Shown: in pieces, positions 1 through 5,793 of the stretch
Numbering within the stretch: the stretch's first letter is position 1
How the letters are laid out: each line of letters opens with the position of its first letter
NCBI GenBank assembly: GCA_023426275.1
Contig: JAFABC010000338.1
Location: forward strand, 1 to 15,269
Direction: 5' to 3'
Source of the DNA: Pseudomonadota bacterium
GTDB taxonomy: Bacteria > Desulfobacterota > Desulfovibrionia > Desulfovibrionales > Desulfovibrionaceae
DNA: 15,269 nt
The notes under the pieces: model-generated
Database searches by the model: none
What the model was told of the DNA's origin: nothing
Seen by the model: the letters and a program-made list of their open reading frames with translations, nothing else
Made by a program: the position numbers and the translations under genes

Positions 1-66
1 GTCGTCCAGGCTGGTGATCTCTCCTTCGAGCACCTTCCTGGCCAGTTCGTCACGGTTGATCAGCAC
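1..66 (-). CDS. IS256-like (mutator-type) transposase, N-terminal 22 codons only
   Basis: The minus-strand frame begins with GTG at 66-64, seven bases after a strong AGGAGGT at 71-77, and reads NRDELARKVLEGEITSLDD before leaving the window. The Asn-Arg-Asp-Glu-Leu start and the short helix before the body of the protein fit the N-terminus of mutator/IS256-type transposases as I recall them, but only 22 codons are visible and no DDE residue is in view. The GTTTACACAG-type motif just upstream supports an IS256-like end. The gene is cut by the window edge, not visibly broken. Another small phage or IS protein is possible. Confidence 0.5.
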   Translation of the reverse strand, partial: MLINRDELARKVLEGEITSLDD

Positions 67-124
67 GGAAACCTCCTGGGACTTTCGCCCCTTAGTGGAG
101 GTTTACACAGATTTCGTTACAGGC
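1..124 (-). mobile_element. Left end of an IS256-like insertion sequence
   Basis: Read on the minus strand, the end is CCTGTAACGAAATCTGTGTA (123-104), followed by the transposase ribosome site and start. IS256-family ends typically carry a TGTGTAAA-like core, which is present here. The outer limit near 120-124 is set by where the neighbouring IS5-like reading frame stops making sense, so it is good to only a few bases. The 8-9 bp target duplication expected for this family cannot be checked because the other end lies outside the window. Confidence 0.5.
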
Positions 125-172
125 CCGCTCAAGGCGTTGCCAGAGGTCGTCAGAGATATTGTGGCGGCTCAT
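125..172 (-). pseudogene. IS5-family transposase, first 16 codons, interrupted
   Basis: The minus-strand ATG at 172-170 opens MSRHNISDDLWQRLER, closely resembling the usual start of IS5/IS1031-group transposases (MSRH..(S/T)D..W..LE). After the Arg codon at 127-125 the sequence passes into the IS256-like end, so the protein is lost. The expected continuation of the family (a Pro/Gly-rich turn followed by a DNRRF-like helix) is absent. The simplest explanation is insertion of the IS256-like element about 48 bases into this gene. The family call is from motif memory, but the match is strong for so short a piece. Confidence 0.6.
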
Positions 173-228
173 GCGGCGTGAATGCCGTAATCTACCGCAT
201 TGTCAAGGAATCTTTTAGAAACAGACCC
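125..228 (-). mobile_element. Left end of an IS5-like insertion sequence
   Basis: The minus strand from 228 reads GGGTCTGTTTCTAAAAGA and then a 5' leader leading to the transposase ATG at 172. GGGTCTGTTTC-type ends are common in the IS5 family. A TA/CTA sequence directly outside (229-231) would fit the 2-4 bp duplication of several IS5 groups. Only this end is visible, and the element is interrupted by the IS256-like insertion. Confidence 0.5.
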
Positions 229-240
229 TAGTATCTTGAG

Positions 241-822
241 GTGTTATCGTTCCAAGGGAAGGTTGAAAAAGCGTACATTCGCGGCATGTTCCAGGTGAAG
301 GCCCCACCAGATTTCCATGTGGAGAAATTCGATATGAGCGCGGCAAAGGACTGGATACCAACTTCATGTGCATTAGCGGACTCTCTTGAGAGGCTCCCGG
401 ACAAACCACGGGATGGACGTTGCGATGCATTGAAAATATCTATTGCAGACCTGCACATGTCATGGTTTCAAATAAGATTTGAAACAGACACGTTTTGTAC
501 AAGTGCGGACACTGACTCTACGATGACGCCAAGGGCTTTGGCCGATCTGTATGAAATAGGTACCAGAATAACTTCTATACCGACAATTCTTTTTATTAAT
601 TTTGACAACGAATCTGTTGATACAGCTCGGCTGATCGTATCAAGTGACAATTCAGGCTATACGAGGCTCATAATCGTTGACTGGTGTGAGACTGAAATCG
701 CGCCACGACTTGACATATTGGTCCCGACTAAACGATTCTCAAAACAGCTCATAAATGCAATAATCACATATCAGAAAGAAACAACATACCAGATGGATGG
801 ATTATTCCCAATAGAATTTTAA
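241..822 (+). CDS. Hypothetical protein of 193 aa, possibly missing its native 5' end
   Basis: I do not recognise this protein. It is soluble-looking: no signal peptide, no membrane segment, mixed alpha/beta composition, two hydrophobic strands (around 'IPTILFINF' and 'TRLIIVDW') and a C-terminal end in FPIEF. Base composition is clearly lower in GC than the core genes; for example 541-600 has 19 G/C in 60. GTG at 241 is the first start in the frame. The frame is open only from 232, because the in-frame TAG at 229-231 sits exactly at the IS5-like border. No separate Shine-Dalgarno site precedes the GTG; ATG at 286 is an alternative start. The IS may therefore have replaced the original start and promoter. 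The composition suggests horizontal transfer. An immunity-type or other accessory role is possible but unsupported. Confidence 0.6.
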   Translation: MLSFQGKVEKAYIRGMFQVKAPPDFHVEKFDMSAAKDWIPTSCALADSLERLPDKPRDGRCDALKISIADLHMSWFQIRFETDTFCTSADTDSTMTPRALADLYEIGTRITSIPTILFINFDNESVDTARLIVSSDNSGYTRLIIVDWCETEIAPRLDILVPTKRFSKQLINAIITYQKETTYQMDGLFPIEF

Positions 823-1092
823 TCACATACATTCTTATCGGATGGGACATTAGCTCCAGGCTCAGAAGCCCCACACAACTCCCCACGAATGGAATGCCAA
901 GGTTAATGCAAATGGTCACGGCTCAAAATCGTGACCAACGTTGCCGACCTGCCCGTGGCGGAGGTCCTGGAAGCCTTGGCCGCTGCGGGTGCTCTCGTCG
1001 CGGCGGACCAGAAGAATTCGTAGCCACTGGGGCCGTTGCAGCGCAAAGACCCACCCCTCCCCAAAGACGCCTCGATACGGTGCGCCAACGCT
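823..1092. other. Intergenic stretch with a possible gene remnant and an inverted repeat
   Basis: Between the orphan gene and the next promoter I see no convincing complete gene. From 907 to 1023 a plus-strand frame is open and, from GTG 931, reads VTNVADLPVAEVLEALAAAG and ends with TAG at 1021. Its alternating Ala/Leu/Glu pattern looks like the C-terminal helix of a real protein, so it may be the tail of a lost gene. At 913-920 and 930-937 lies a perfect 8-bp inverted repeat, TGGTCACG and CGTGACCA, with a 9-base spacer, which could be a hairpin or an operator. Nothing else is evident. Confidence 0.35.
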
Positions 1093-1120
1093 TTGACTTT
1101 TGCGGGACCGCTCCTATACT
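1093..1120 (+). promoter_or_regulatory. Sigma70-type promoter for the flavodoxin/ferredoxin gene
   Basis: TTGACT at 1093-1098 and TATACT at 1115-1120 are separated by 16 bases, each matching five of six consensus positions. Transcription would start near 1127, leaving a leader of about 70 bases before the ATG at 1198. No operator is obvious. Confidence 0.6.
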
Positions 1121-1197
1121 TTCGACCAAATGAGCCTGGTGCAGCATTGGACGCATGTAAAAAACGCAATGTCTGCAAACAGAGCGGAGAAAACGAA

Positions 1198-1998
1198 ATG
1201 AAAACAGATTCTGTCAAACTTATGTATTTTTCGCCCACTGGGACCACAAAAGCGGTTGCGCAAAGCATTGCACACGGTTTTCATCCAGAATCTTTGGATG
1301 TCATCGACATTACGAAAACGGACAACCGGAAACAGCCGTTACACATATCGGACCAGGAGGTGCTGCTCGTCGCCGTCCCCGTTTACATGGGGCGGGTGCC
1401 AGCCTTGGCGACGCAGTGGCTGAAAACACTGCAAGCAAAGGACACGCCCACGGTCTGCGTTGTCGTCTATGGCAACCGGGCCTACGAAGACGCCCTCCTT
1501 GAACTCAAAAACATTGTCGAAAAATGCGGCTGCATTCCTGTCGCCTATGGGGCGTATATCGGGGAGCACTCCTTTTCCAACCCCGAGGAACCTGTTGCAC
1601 AGGGCCGCCCCGACGCGCAAGACCTCAAGCACGCGGAAAAATTCGGGCAAAAAATACGTGAAAAACTCCTCTCGCTAGCCTCAATTTCCGAGGTTGCCGA
1701 CGTGGAGATTCCCGGAGTCTTCCCCTATCGGAAAGACGCAAAACTCTGGACTGTTGATTTCATTGCCGTCAATGACACATGCGTGCAGTGCGGCACGTGC
1801 GCGGGAGTCTGTCCCGTCGATGCCATCGATCCCGAAGACAGCCGAAACATCGATCAGGAAAAATGCATCACCTGCTGCGCCTGCATCAAGAACTGTCCGC
1901 AACAGGCCAGAACGATAAAACCGAGCCCGGTCAAGGATGCCGCGAAACGGCTCCATACGCTTTGCAGCGAACCGAAAATGCCGGAAAACTATTTATAG
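1198..1998 (+). CDS. Flavodoxin-like/2[4Fe-4S] ferredoxin fusion protein (EFR1-type)
   Basis: This 266-aa cytosolic redox protein joins an N-terminal flavodoxin-like domain to a C-terminal bacterial ferredoxin. The FMN-phosphate loop is SPTGTTK at residues 12-18, and PVYMGRVPA at 61-69 and VYGNRAYEDA near 90-99 are the usual further flavin-site loops. Two classic cluster motifs follow: Cys195-x2-Cys-x2-Cys201-x3-Cys205-Pro and Cys223-x2-Cys-x2-Cys229-x3-Cys233-Pro, so two [4Fe-4S] clusters are expected. The family shuttles electrons between flavin and Fe-S centres in anaerobes; partners are unknown. ATG 1198 is chosen because it follows a GGAGA sequence and places the flavin loop at the normal distance; the open frame upstream (from 1036) contains the promoter and has no domain. 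It stands alone, with its own promoter upstream and a hairpin downstream. Its GC content is lower than that of the core genes. Confidence 0.88.
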   Translation: MKTDSVKLMYFSPTGTTKAVAQSIAHGFHPESLDVIDITKTDNRKQPLHISDQEVLLVAVPVYMGRVPALATQWLKTLQAKDTPTVCVVVYGNRAYEDALLELKNIVEKCGCIPVAYGAYIGEHSFSNPEEPVAQGRPDAQDLKHAEKFGQKIREKLLSLASISEVADVEIPGVFPYRKDAKLWTVDFIAVNDTCVQCGTCAGVCPVDAIDPEDSRNIDQEKCITCCACIKNCPQQARTIKPSPVKDAAKRLHTLCSEPKMPENYL

Positions 1999-2063
1999 GG
2001 AAACAACTCGGAACGCGGCACGCCCGCTCCCTCCCTGCCGGAAGCGCTCCCCCTTTCGCCAAG

Positions 2064-2090
2064 GTCGCCCCCGCCCCGCGCGGGGGCGAC
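2064..2090 (+). terminator. Strong hairpin downstream of the flavodoxin/ferredoxin gene
   Basis: A perfect 11-bp stem (GTCGCCCCCGC with GCGGGGGCGAC) encloses a five-base loop, 66 bases after the stop codon. There is no T-run on either side, so it may stop or stabilise transcripts rather than act as a standard intrinsic terminator. Confidence 0.5.
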
Positions 2091-2130
2091 CCACAACCGC
2101 CGGAAACGGCGCGCCAGAGGCGCAGTCTGT

Positions 2131-2436
2131 ATGGCTAAAAAACCCAGAAAATGACCGCCGCCACCGTCCTCGTGCTACTGGCCTTGGCCGCCGCCCCGGT
2201 CCTGGCCGGGCAGGAGGCGGGAACGCGCATCTACGATGCCCAGGGGCGCTCCGTCAGCCGGTCATCGCAGGATGCGGCAAAAGGTCTACATGCGAGACGG
2301 CAAAGTACGCGGGCAGGATCATGACCTCGCCCGATGGGAGCAGTCGCGTCTACGACCAGCACGGGAAGTACTTGGGCAGAACGGCCGACGGGCAGCCCCC
2401 GAGGACCGTGAAATCATCCAGCACCAGCGAAGTTGA
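2131..2436 (+). pseudogene. Small secreted protein, broken by several single-base shifts
   Basis: Pieces of one protein lie in three frames. ATG 2131 starts MAKKPRK, a basic n-region, then stops. The next frame (from 2151) gives the hydrophobic core VLVLLALAAAPVLA and then TRIYDAQGRSVSRS; the third gives KVYMRDGKVRG; the fourth piece gives GRIMTSPDGSSRVYDQHGKYLGR. Joined, they form a signal peptide followed by repeated YDxxG/GK(Y/V)xGR units, as in small exported proteins with YDAQGR motifs. The joins fall at homopolymer runs: AAAA near 2148-2151, AAAA near 2278-2281 and GGG near 2309-2311. The end is uncertain: TGA at 2434-2436 sits just before the terminator, but reaching it needs one more shift. 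Function is unknown. Sequencing error at these runs would make it an intact gene of about 95 residues. Confidence 0.5.
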
Positions 2437-2441
2437 GGAAG

Positions 2442-2469
2442 GGGCGTCGGCATCCGCGACGCCCTTTTT
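2442..2469 (+). terminator. Rho-independent terminator
   Basis: An 8-bp perfect stem, GGGCGTCG with CGACGCCC, a 7-base loop and five T residues directly after it. It lies six bases after the TGA at 2434-2436 and probably ended the broken secreted-protein gene. Confidence 0.75.
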
Positions 2470-2593
2470 CATTTCAAGCCGGCGGGCCAAAATCCAAACG
2501 GCCCCATAGCGGACCCAAAACGGTCGATACTGACCGGGAACACAAGGCCGACCTTGTCGCATGTGGCACCCCGTTGTCGCCGATCTACACTAG

Positions 2594-2883
2594 GCCGGGA
2601 TATGGAGGCGCTTTCGTGGAGCTGGTAGCGCTGTACTTGTGGCGGCTGTTACGATCATGGGCGTCGAGGCCGGCTACAGAGCAATGGCCTTGCCCCCGAA
2701 AAGGCTTTTTCCCGCCACCAAGTCAACCAGTTCCGCATCGCTGGCCTGCTCTTCGGCCGGGACCTCTTGCTTGCCGGGCTGGCCTGTCTCGGCTGGCGAT
2801 GGTCCCGCCAGTCGTCGCTGTGGGTGGACTGGCTCGACTGCCGGGCCGAGGCGCTGCGCGAGTGGCAGGGGGTGCGTCTGTGA
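2594..2883 (+). pseudogene. Small two-helix membrane protein, frameshifted, upstream of the primase
   Basis: The first part (frame open from 2594) reads VLVAAVTIMGVEAGYRAMALPP, in short a basic start and one membrane segment. After a run of five C at 2693-2697 the sense continues in the next frame with EKAFSRHQVNQFRIAGLLFG and a second hydrophobic segment DLLLAGLACLGWRW, ending in EALREWQGVRL and a TGA at 2881-2883. One missing C restores a single frame. The stop overlaps the primase GTG (GTGA), so the two genes were translationally coupled. The start is unclear: GTG 2639 is in frame, and GGAGG at 2604-2608 precedes a GTG at 2616 in another frame. I do not recognise the family; position suggests a small gene of a phage or integrative element. 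Confidence 0.45.
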
Positions 2884-3820
2884 TCCCCCATGCCATCCAC
2901 GCTTTCCGCGCCGATACCGAAAAAGGCGGCCTTGTCTTTCATGGCGACATCATCGGTGACGGCAAACTCCACCGCACCGGCACGGCCAACAAGCCCAAGG
3001 GCCTCGACGGGGCCTGCGTGCTCCACCTGGACACGCCCGCCTCGGGCTGGTGGAAAAACTTCTGTACCGGGGAGTCCGGGACCTGGACGGCCGGCGACAG
3101 CAAGCGCCTGACCCCGAGGAGCGCGACCGGCTCAAGGCTCGGGCTGCTGCCGACCGGAAAAGCCGCCAGGAGGAAACTGCCCGAAGAAATGCCGAAGCCA
3201 GGGCGAAAGCGGGGCGCATCCTGTCCGTGACGAAGCCGGCCCCGGCCGACCATCCTTATATTGTACGGAAGGGCATCAAGCCCGTGGGCGACATCCATGT
3301 CACCAACGATGGCAAACTGGTGGTCCCGGTCTTCGATGAGCACGGGGAGCCCATGTCCTTGCAGTTCATCACCGGAAATGGCGGCAAGCGATTTCTGACC
3401 GGCGGCCAGATTCAAGGCGGCCTGTTCCCCCTCCCTGGCGGCAATGGTCCCCGTTACATCGCTGAGGGCTTCGCGACCGCCGCGACCATCCACGAGGCCA
3501 CGGGCGAGACGGTACTCGCGGCCTTCAATGCCGGGAACCTGCTGCCTGTCGCCAAGCTGGCCCGGGGCAGATACCCGGAGCGCGTCATTGTCATTTGTGC
3601 CGACGACGATCACGAGACGGCCGCCCGCGAGGGGAAGAACCCCGGCCTGGCCAAGGCGACCGAGGCGGCCCTCGCGGCCAGGGCGCTGCTGGCCGTGCCC
3701 AGGTTCGCGGCCCCGTCCGGTGGGACCAATTTCAATGATCTGGCCACAGCTGAAAGTATCCAGGAGGCAGGGTGTCCACGGTCATGGACGCACCTTCGCT
3801 GCCGGGTATGGGGGGGCTGA
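2880..3820 (+). pseudogene. Toprim-domain primase of phage/plasmid type, frameshifted
   Basis: GTG 2880 starts MIPHAIHAFRADTEKGG, and the N-terminal part (FHGDIIGDGKLHR, ending in GWWKNFCTGESGTW) matches the usual front of mobile-element primases of the P4/TraC type. A Toprim fold follows: Glu in YIAEGFATAATI (about 3455-3490) and the acidic motif CADDDHE (about 3597-3617), which coordinate magnesium in the family. The frame changes after ACCCC at 3111-3115: the sense goes from SKRLTP to EERDRLKARAAADR, restored by one added C. The C-terminal end after LATAESIQEAG does not look native and stops at 3820. Such primases start replication of phages and integrative elements and are usually followed by a helicase gene; here only the start of a following gene remains. 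In this state a full-length product is not made unless the shift is an error. Confidence 0.7.
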
Positions 3821-3856
3821 ACAGTGGTCAGGCCCTTGGGCGATGGGTCGGGCGCG
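3772..3856 (+). pseudogene. Start of the gene after the primase, cut off
   Basis: AGGAGG at 3762-3767 precedes GTG 3772 and ATG 3784. The frame reads STVMDAPSLPGMGGLNSGQA and then runs, in antisense, into the end of the alpha/beta hydrolase gene, finally stopping at 3954. Only about the first 20-25 codons can be native. In related modules the gene here often encodes a helicase or DUF3987-type protein, but nothing in these residues proves that. An alternative is that this piece is the displaced C-terminus of the primase itself after one further shift at the GGAGG. Confidence 0.3.
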
Positions 3857-4768
3857 TCAAGGGACGCAAGGGCGTGGAGCGTCCAGAACGTGGTTCACCA
3901 TGCGGGTCAGTACGGCCGGGTCCTGGTAGGGCAACCAATGCCCGGCGTCCTTGATGCGAATGAGGCATCCCCGGGGCAAAAGTTTCGCCAAAGCTTCGCT
4001 TTCGGAGGGTGGCGTGACCCAGTCCGCATCCCCGACCACGAGAAAGATGGGGGTACGGCATGCGCCCACGCGGCCGGCGAATCCCGACCATGTCACCAAT
4101 GCCTCGCGTTGTCGGGCAATGGTCGCGGCCGATACCGGTGGCACGGTACGGGGCAGGCGGTCGTAGGCATCGGGATGGGCGGTAACCCAGGACGGCGGAA
4201 AAAGGCTCTCCCGAAATTCTCGACGCGACATGGCGGCCATACGGTCCACCGCTGACGCGACAACGTCGGACGAAAACGGCGCGCCGATCAAGACCGCCTT
4301 GTCGACTCTGTCCGGATGGGCCAGGGCCATTTCCACGGCCGTGGCCGCGCCCATGGACCAGCCGAGCACGTCGGCCTTGCCGACGCCGAGGGAAGTTAGC
4401 GCCGCCGCCGCGTCGTCGGCAAAACGGCGCAAGGTGAAAGGGGCTGCGCCGGATGTCGATTCCCCCACGCCCCGGTAATCGCAGGCAATCACCGTATGTT
4501 CAGCGGCGAGTGCGCCGACGAGGTCCGCATCCCAGCCGTCCATGGAGCAGGCATAGCCAGTTAGAAGCAACAGTGGTGGGCCGTGTCCGGCGGTCTTGCA
4601 TGCCAGGGTGGCGTCGTCGGCCGCAATCATCGTGGCGGGCAGTGCGGCCAGGGAAACGGACGGGGCGCTTAAGGCCGTGTCAGGATGGGCGAAAAGGGCC
4701 ACGAACGCCCAAAGCGCCAGCAGGAGGCGGAGCGTAAAACGGCTTGATGTCGGCTGGGTTTGTGGCAT
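3857..4768 (-). CDS. Secreted alpha/beta-fold hydrolase
   Basis: A 303-aa protein with an N-terminal signal peptide (basic Arg residues, hydrophobic core LRLLLALWAFVALFA, likely cut near ALSA about residue 35) followed by a full alpha/beta hydrolase domain. The nucleophile elbow is GWSMGAA with Ser138, the acid is Asp249 in VVGDADWVTPP, and the base is His277 in DAGHWLPY; the DYRGVGES loop at 97-104 is typical of the family. It is probably exported and cleaves an ester or a related bond, but the substrate cannot be told. ATG 4768 is chosen over TTG 4795 because the signal peptide begins properly there; neither has a good ribosome site. It lies convergent to the primase remnant and just after the stop of the next minus-strand remnant. 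GC content is high and all catalytic residues are present, so it seems functional. Confidence 0.85.
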   Translation of the reverse strand: MPQTQPTSSRFTLRLLLALWAFVALFAHPDTALSAPSVSLAALPATMIAADDATLACKTAGHGPPLLLLTGYACSMDGWDADLVGALAAEHTVIACDYRGVGESTSGAAPFTLRRFADDAAAALTSLGVGKADVLGWSMGAATAVEMALAHPDRVDKAVLIGAPFSSDVVASAVDRMAAMSRREFRESLFPPSWVTAHPDAYDRLPRTVPPVSAATIARQREALVTWSGFAGRVGACRTPIFLVVGDADWVTPPSESEALAKLLPRGCLIRIKDAGHWLPYQDPAVLTRMVNHVLDAPRPCVP

Positions 4769-4795
4769 GGGCTTTAGGGGGGGGAGTGGGGGCAA

Positions 4796-4968
4796 TCACA
4801 CCCGGCTTATTTCGGCCATTATTGGCAGGAGTCGGTTTTCGAGCGCGTGCGAAAGCGCGTCGGCCAAATAGTATTGATGCTCTCTAGGGCTTCGTCGCCG
4901 CTGCTCACGAAACGCTGGCTCACCTCTGGGGACTGGCCGGAAGTGACGGTCATCACCGGCTTGGTCAC
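4796..4968 (-). pseudogene. Small gene of about 57 codons, one base short
   Basis: GTG 4968 opens VTKPVMTVTSGQSPEVSQRF and continues to DEALESI; near 4870-4890 the protein-like sense moves to another frame, reading REHQYYLADALSHALENRLL and PIMAEISRV with a stop at 4796-4798. The span of 173 bases is one base less than 58 codons, so one missing base explains it. Both halves have a clear protein-like composition. I do not recognise the family. It starts three bases after the stop of the upstream frame (TAG 4974-4972), which suggests an operon with that gene. It may belong to the integrated element next to the tRNA. Confidence 0.35.
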
Positions 4969-5026
4969 GGCCTACTCCACCTTCCCGAACATCGCCTCGA
5001 CCAGCTTGTCAACCTCGGCTTCCCGG

Positions 5027-5302
5027 TTACAGGACATCAATAGCTTCGTCGGGGAAGTGCGCGACGTACTCTTCGAACTTCGTCCGACTGACGCCCGAGT
5101 TCTTCCACGGCTGGCGCGTCTTATATTCCTTGCGGGACATCCGCAGCTTGGCCCACGGCTTTTCCCGCTTCAGGTTCTTGAGCATGGCGGTGGATAGCAT
5201 TTCCAGCCAGAAGGGTTCAAAAGGATCGAGGAATCGGTGCGGCAGCGAATAGGTTGCTCCCATGAGCCGCTTCCCATCCCTACGGGCCGGGGTAATCTTC
5301 AC
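5027..5302 (-). CDS. Small basic hypothetical protein, 91 aa, possibly frameshifted at its end
   Basis: GTG 5302 follows a GGGAG sequence and starts MKITPARRDGKRLMGATYS; ATG 5263 is an alternative. The product is rich in Lys, Arg and aromatic residues (RFLDPFEPFWLEM, KREKPWAKLRMSRKEYK) and has no membrane segment. It stops at IDVL, but a second frame immediately continues with NREAEVDKLVEAMFGKVE to a TAG at 4974-4972, either as a tiny overlapping gene from ATG 5037 or as the true C-terminus after a one-base shift. The plus-strand frame over the same bases is less protein-like. I do not recognise the family. Position next to the tRNA 3' end suggests a small element-borne gene; no integrase signature is visible. 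Confidence 0.45.
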   Translation of the reverse strand: MKITPARRDGKRLMGATYSLPHRFLDPFEPFWLEMLSTAMLKNLKREKPWAKLRMSRKEYKTRQPWKNSGVSRTKFEEYVAHFPDEAIDVL

Positions 5303-5329
5303 TTTAATTCACTCCCCATAACCTTCACG

Positions 5330-5351
5330 AGCGGGGCCAGAGTGGGGCCAA
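5330..5351. repeat. Imperfect 11-bp direct repeat
   Basis: AGCGGGGCCAG (5330-5340) is followed directly by AGTGGGGCCAA (5341-5351), nine of eleven bases equal. It lies between the small minus-strand gene and the tRNA, where an integrase arm site or an element edge could be, but no function can be shown. Confidence 0.4.
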
Positions 5352-5367
5352 ACTTCCTTTTAATACA

Positions 5368-5398
5368 AAGGGGTTGAACTTTATTAGTTCAACCCCTT
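5368..5398 (-). terminator. Terminator of the tRNA-Arg transcript
   Basis: A perfect 12-bp stem, AAGGGGTTGAAC with GTTCAACCCCTT, with a 7-base loop. On the minus strand it is followed by TTTGTATT and begins nine bases after the tRNA CCA, so it most likely ends tRNA-Arg transcription. Confidence 0.65.
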
Positions 5399-5406
5399 GA
5401 TTTTTC

Positions 5407-5483
5407 TGGTGCTCCCGATGCGATTCGAACGCATGGCCTATCGCTTAGGAGGCGATCGCTCTATCCGACTGAGCTACGGGAGC
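5407..5483 (-). tRNA. tRNA-Arg (anticodon CCT), CCA encoded
   Basis: The minus strand folds as a complete cloverleaf: acceptor GCTCCCG with CGGGAGC, D-arm GCTC/GAGC, anticodon stem ATCGC/GCGAT with loop CTCCTAA (anticodon CCT), T-arm ATGCG-TTCGAAT-CGCAT, discriminator A and an encoded CCA at 5409-5407. It reads AGG codons. The 3' half of this tRNA is a frequent target for tyrosine-recombinase elements, and the DNA beyond its 3' end is the accessory part of this window. A 7-bp inverted repeat (GCATGAA/TTCATGC, 5492-5511) lies just upstream of its 5' end. Confidence 0.96.
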
Positions 5484-5625
5484 GGAAACGTGCATGAAAC
5501 GATGTTCATGCCGTGTTAAACTTGCGACCGTTCAATGCCGACGCGCTTCGCTAACACCTTATTTCAATACGGTTTTTTGAAACAGCAAACCTTATCGCCA
5601 AGGTCTTTTCCGAAAAATCGGCCGA

Positions 5626-5653
5626 TTGACGCGCGACGAACAAACTTTACTAT
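5626..5653 (+). promoter_or_regulatory. Candidate sigma70 promoter of the Do protease gene, distal
   Basis: TTGACG at 5626-5631 and TACTAT at 5648-5653 with a 16-base spacer. It would give a leader of about 240 bases before the ATG at 5899. Confidence 0.5.
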
Positions 5654-5765
5654 TTGTCCCATCGCGACTTGTCAAGAAACTGGCACGGACGCGACGCGCG
5701 GTTCCATGTCCCCGATTCGGACGCGACCAAGGCCCTTTTGGCACCAAGGGCTCCGGTTTTGCTGC

Positions 5766-5793
5766 TTTACAACGCCTCCGATCGGTGTATAGC
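5766..5793 (+). promoter_or_regulatory. Candidate proximal promoter of the Do protease gene
   Basis: TTTACA at 5766-5771 and TATAGC at 5788-5793, 16 bases apart, with TG just before the -10 box. It is weaker than the distal candidate but closer to the gene (leader of about 100 bases). Confidence 0.3.

Noticed and set aside
1036..1197. Longer start for the flavodoxin/ferredoxin protein
   Set aside because: The extension covers the promoter and leader; the ATG at 1198 has a ribosome site and the right distance to the flavin loop.
1..5406. A second copy of the tRNA-Arg 3' end as an attachment site
   Set aside because: I looked for the TGGTGCTCCCG end and its neighbours and found no copy in the left part of the window.
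5700..5775. TGGCAC motifs as sigma54 promoters before the protease
   Set aside because: The second element (GC at the right spacing of ten bases) is missing in both cases.
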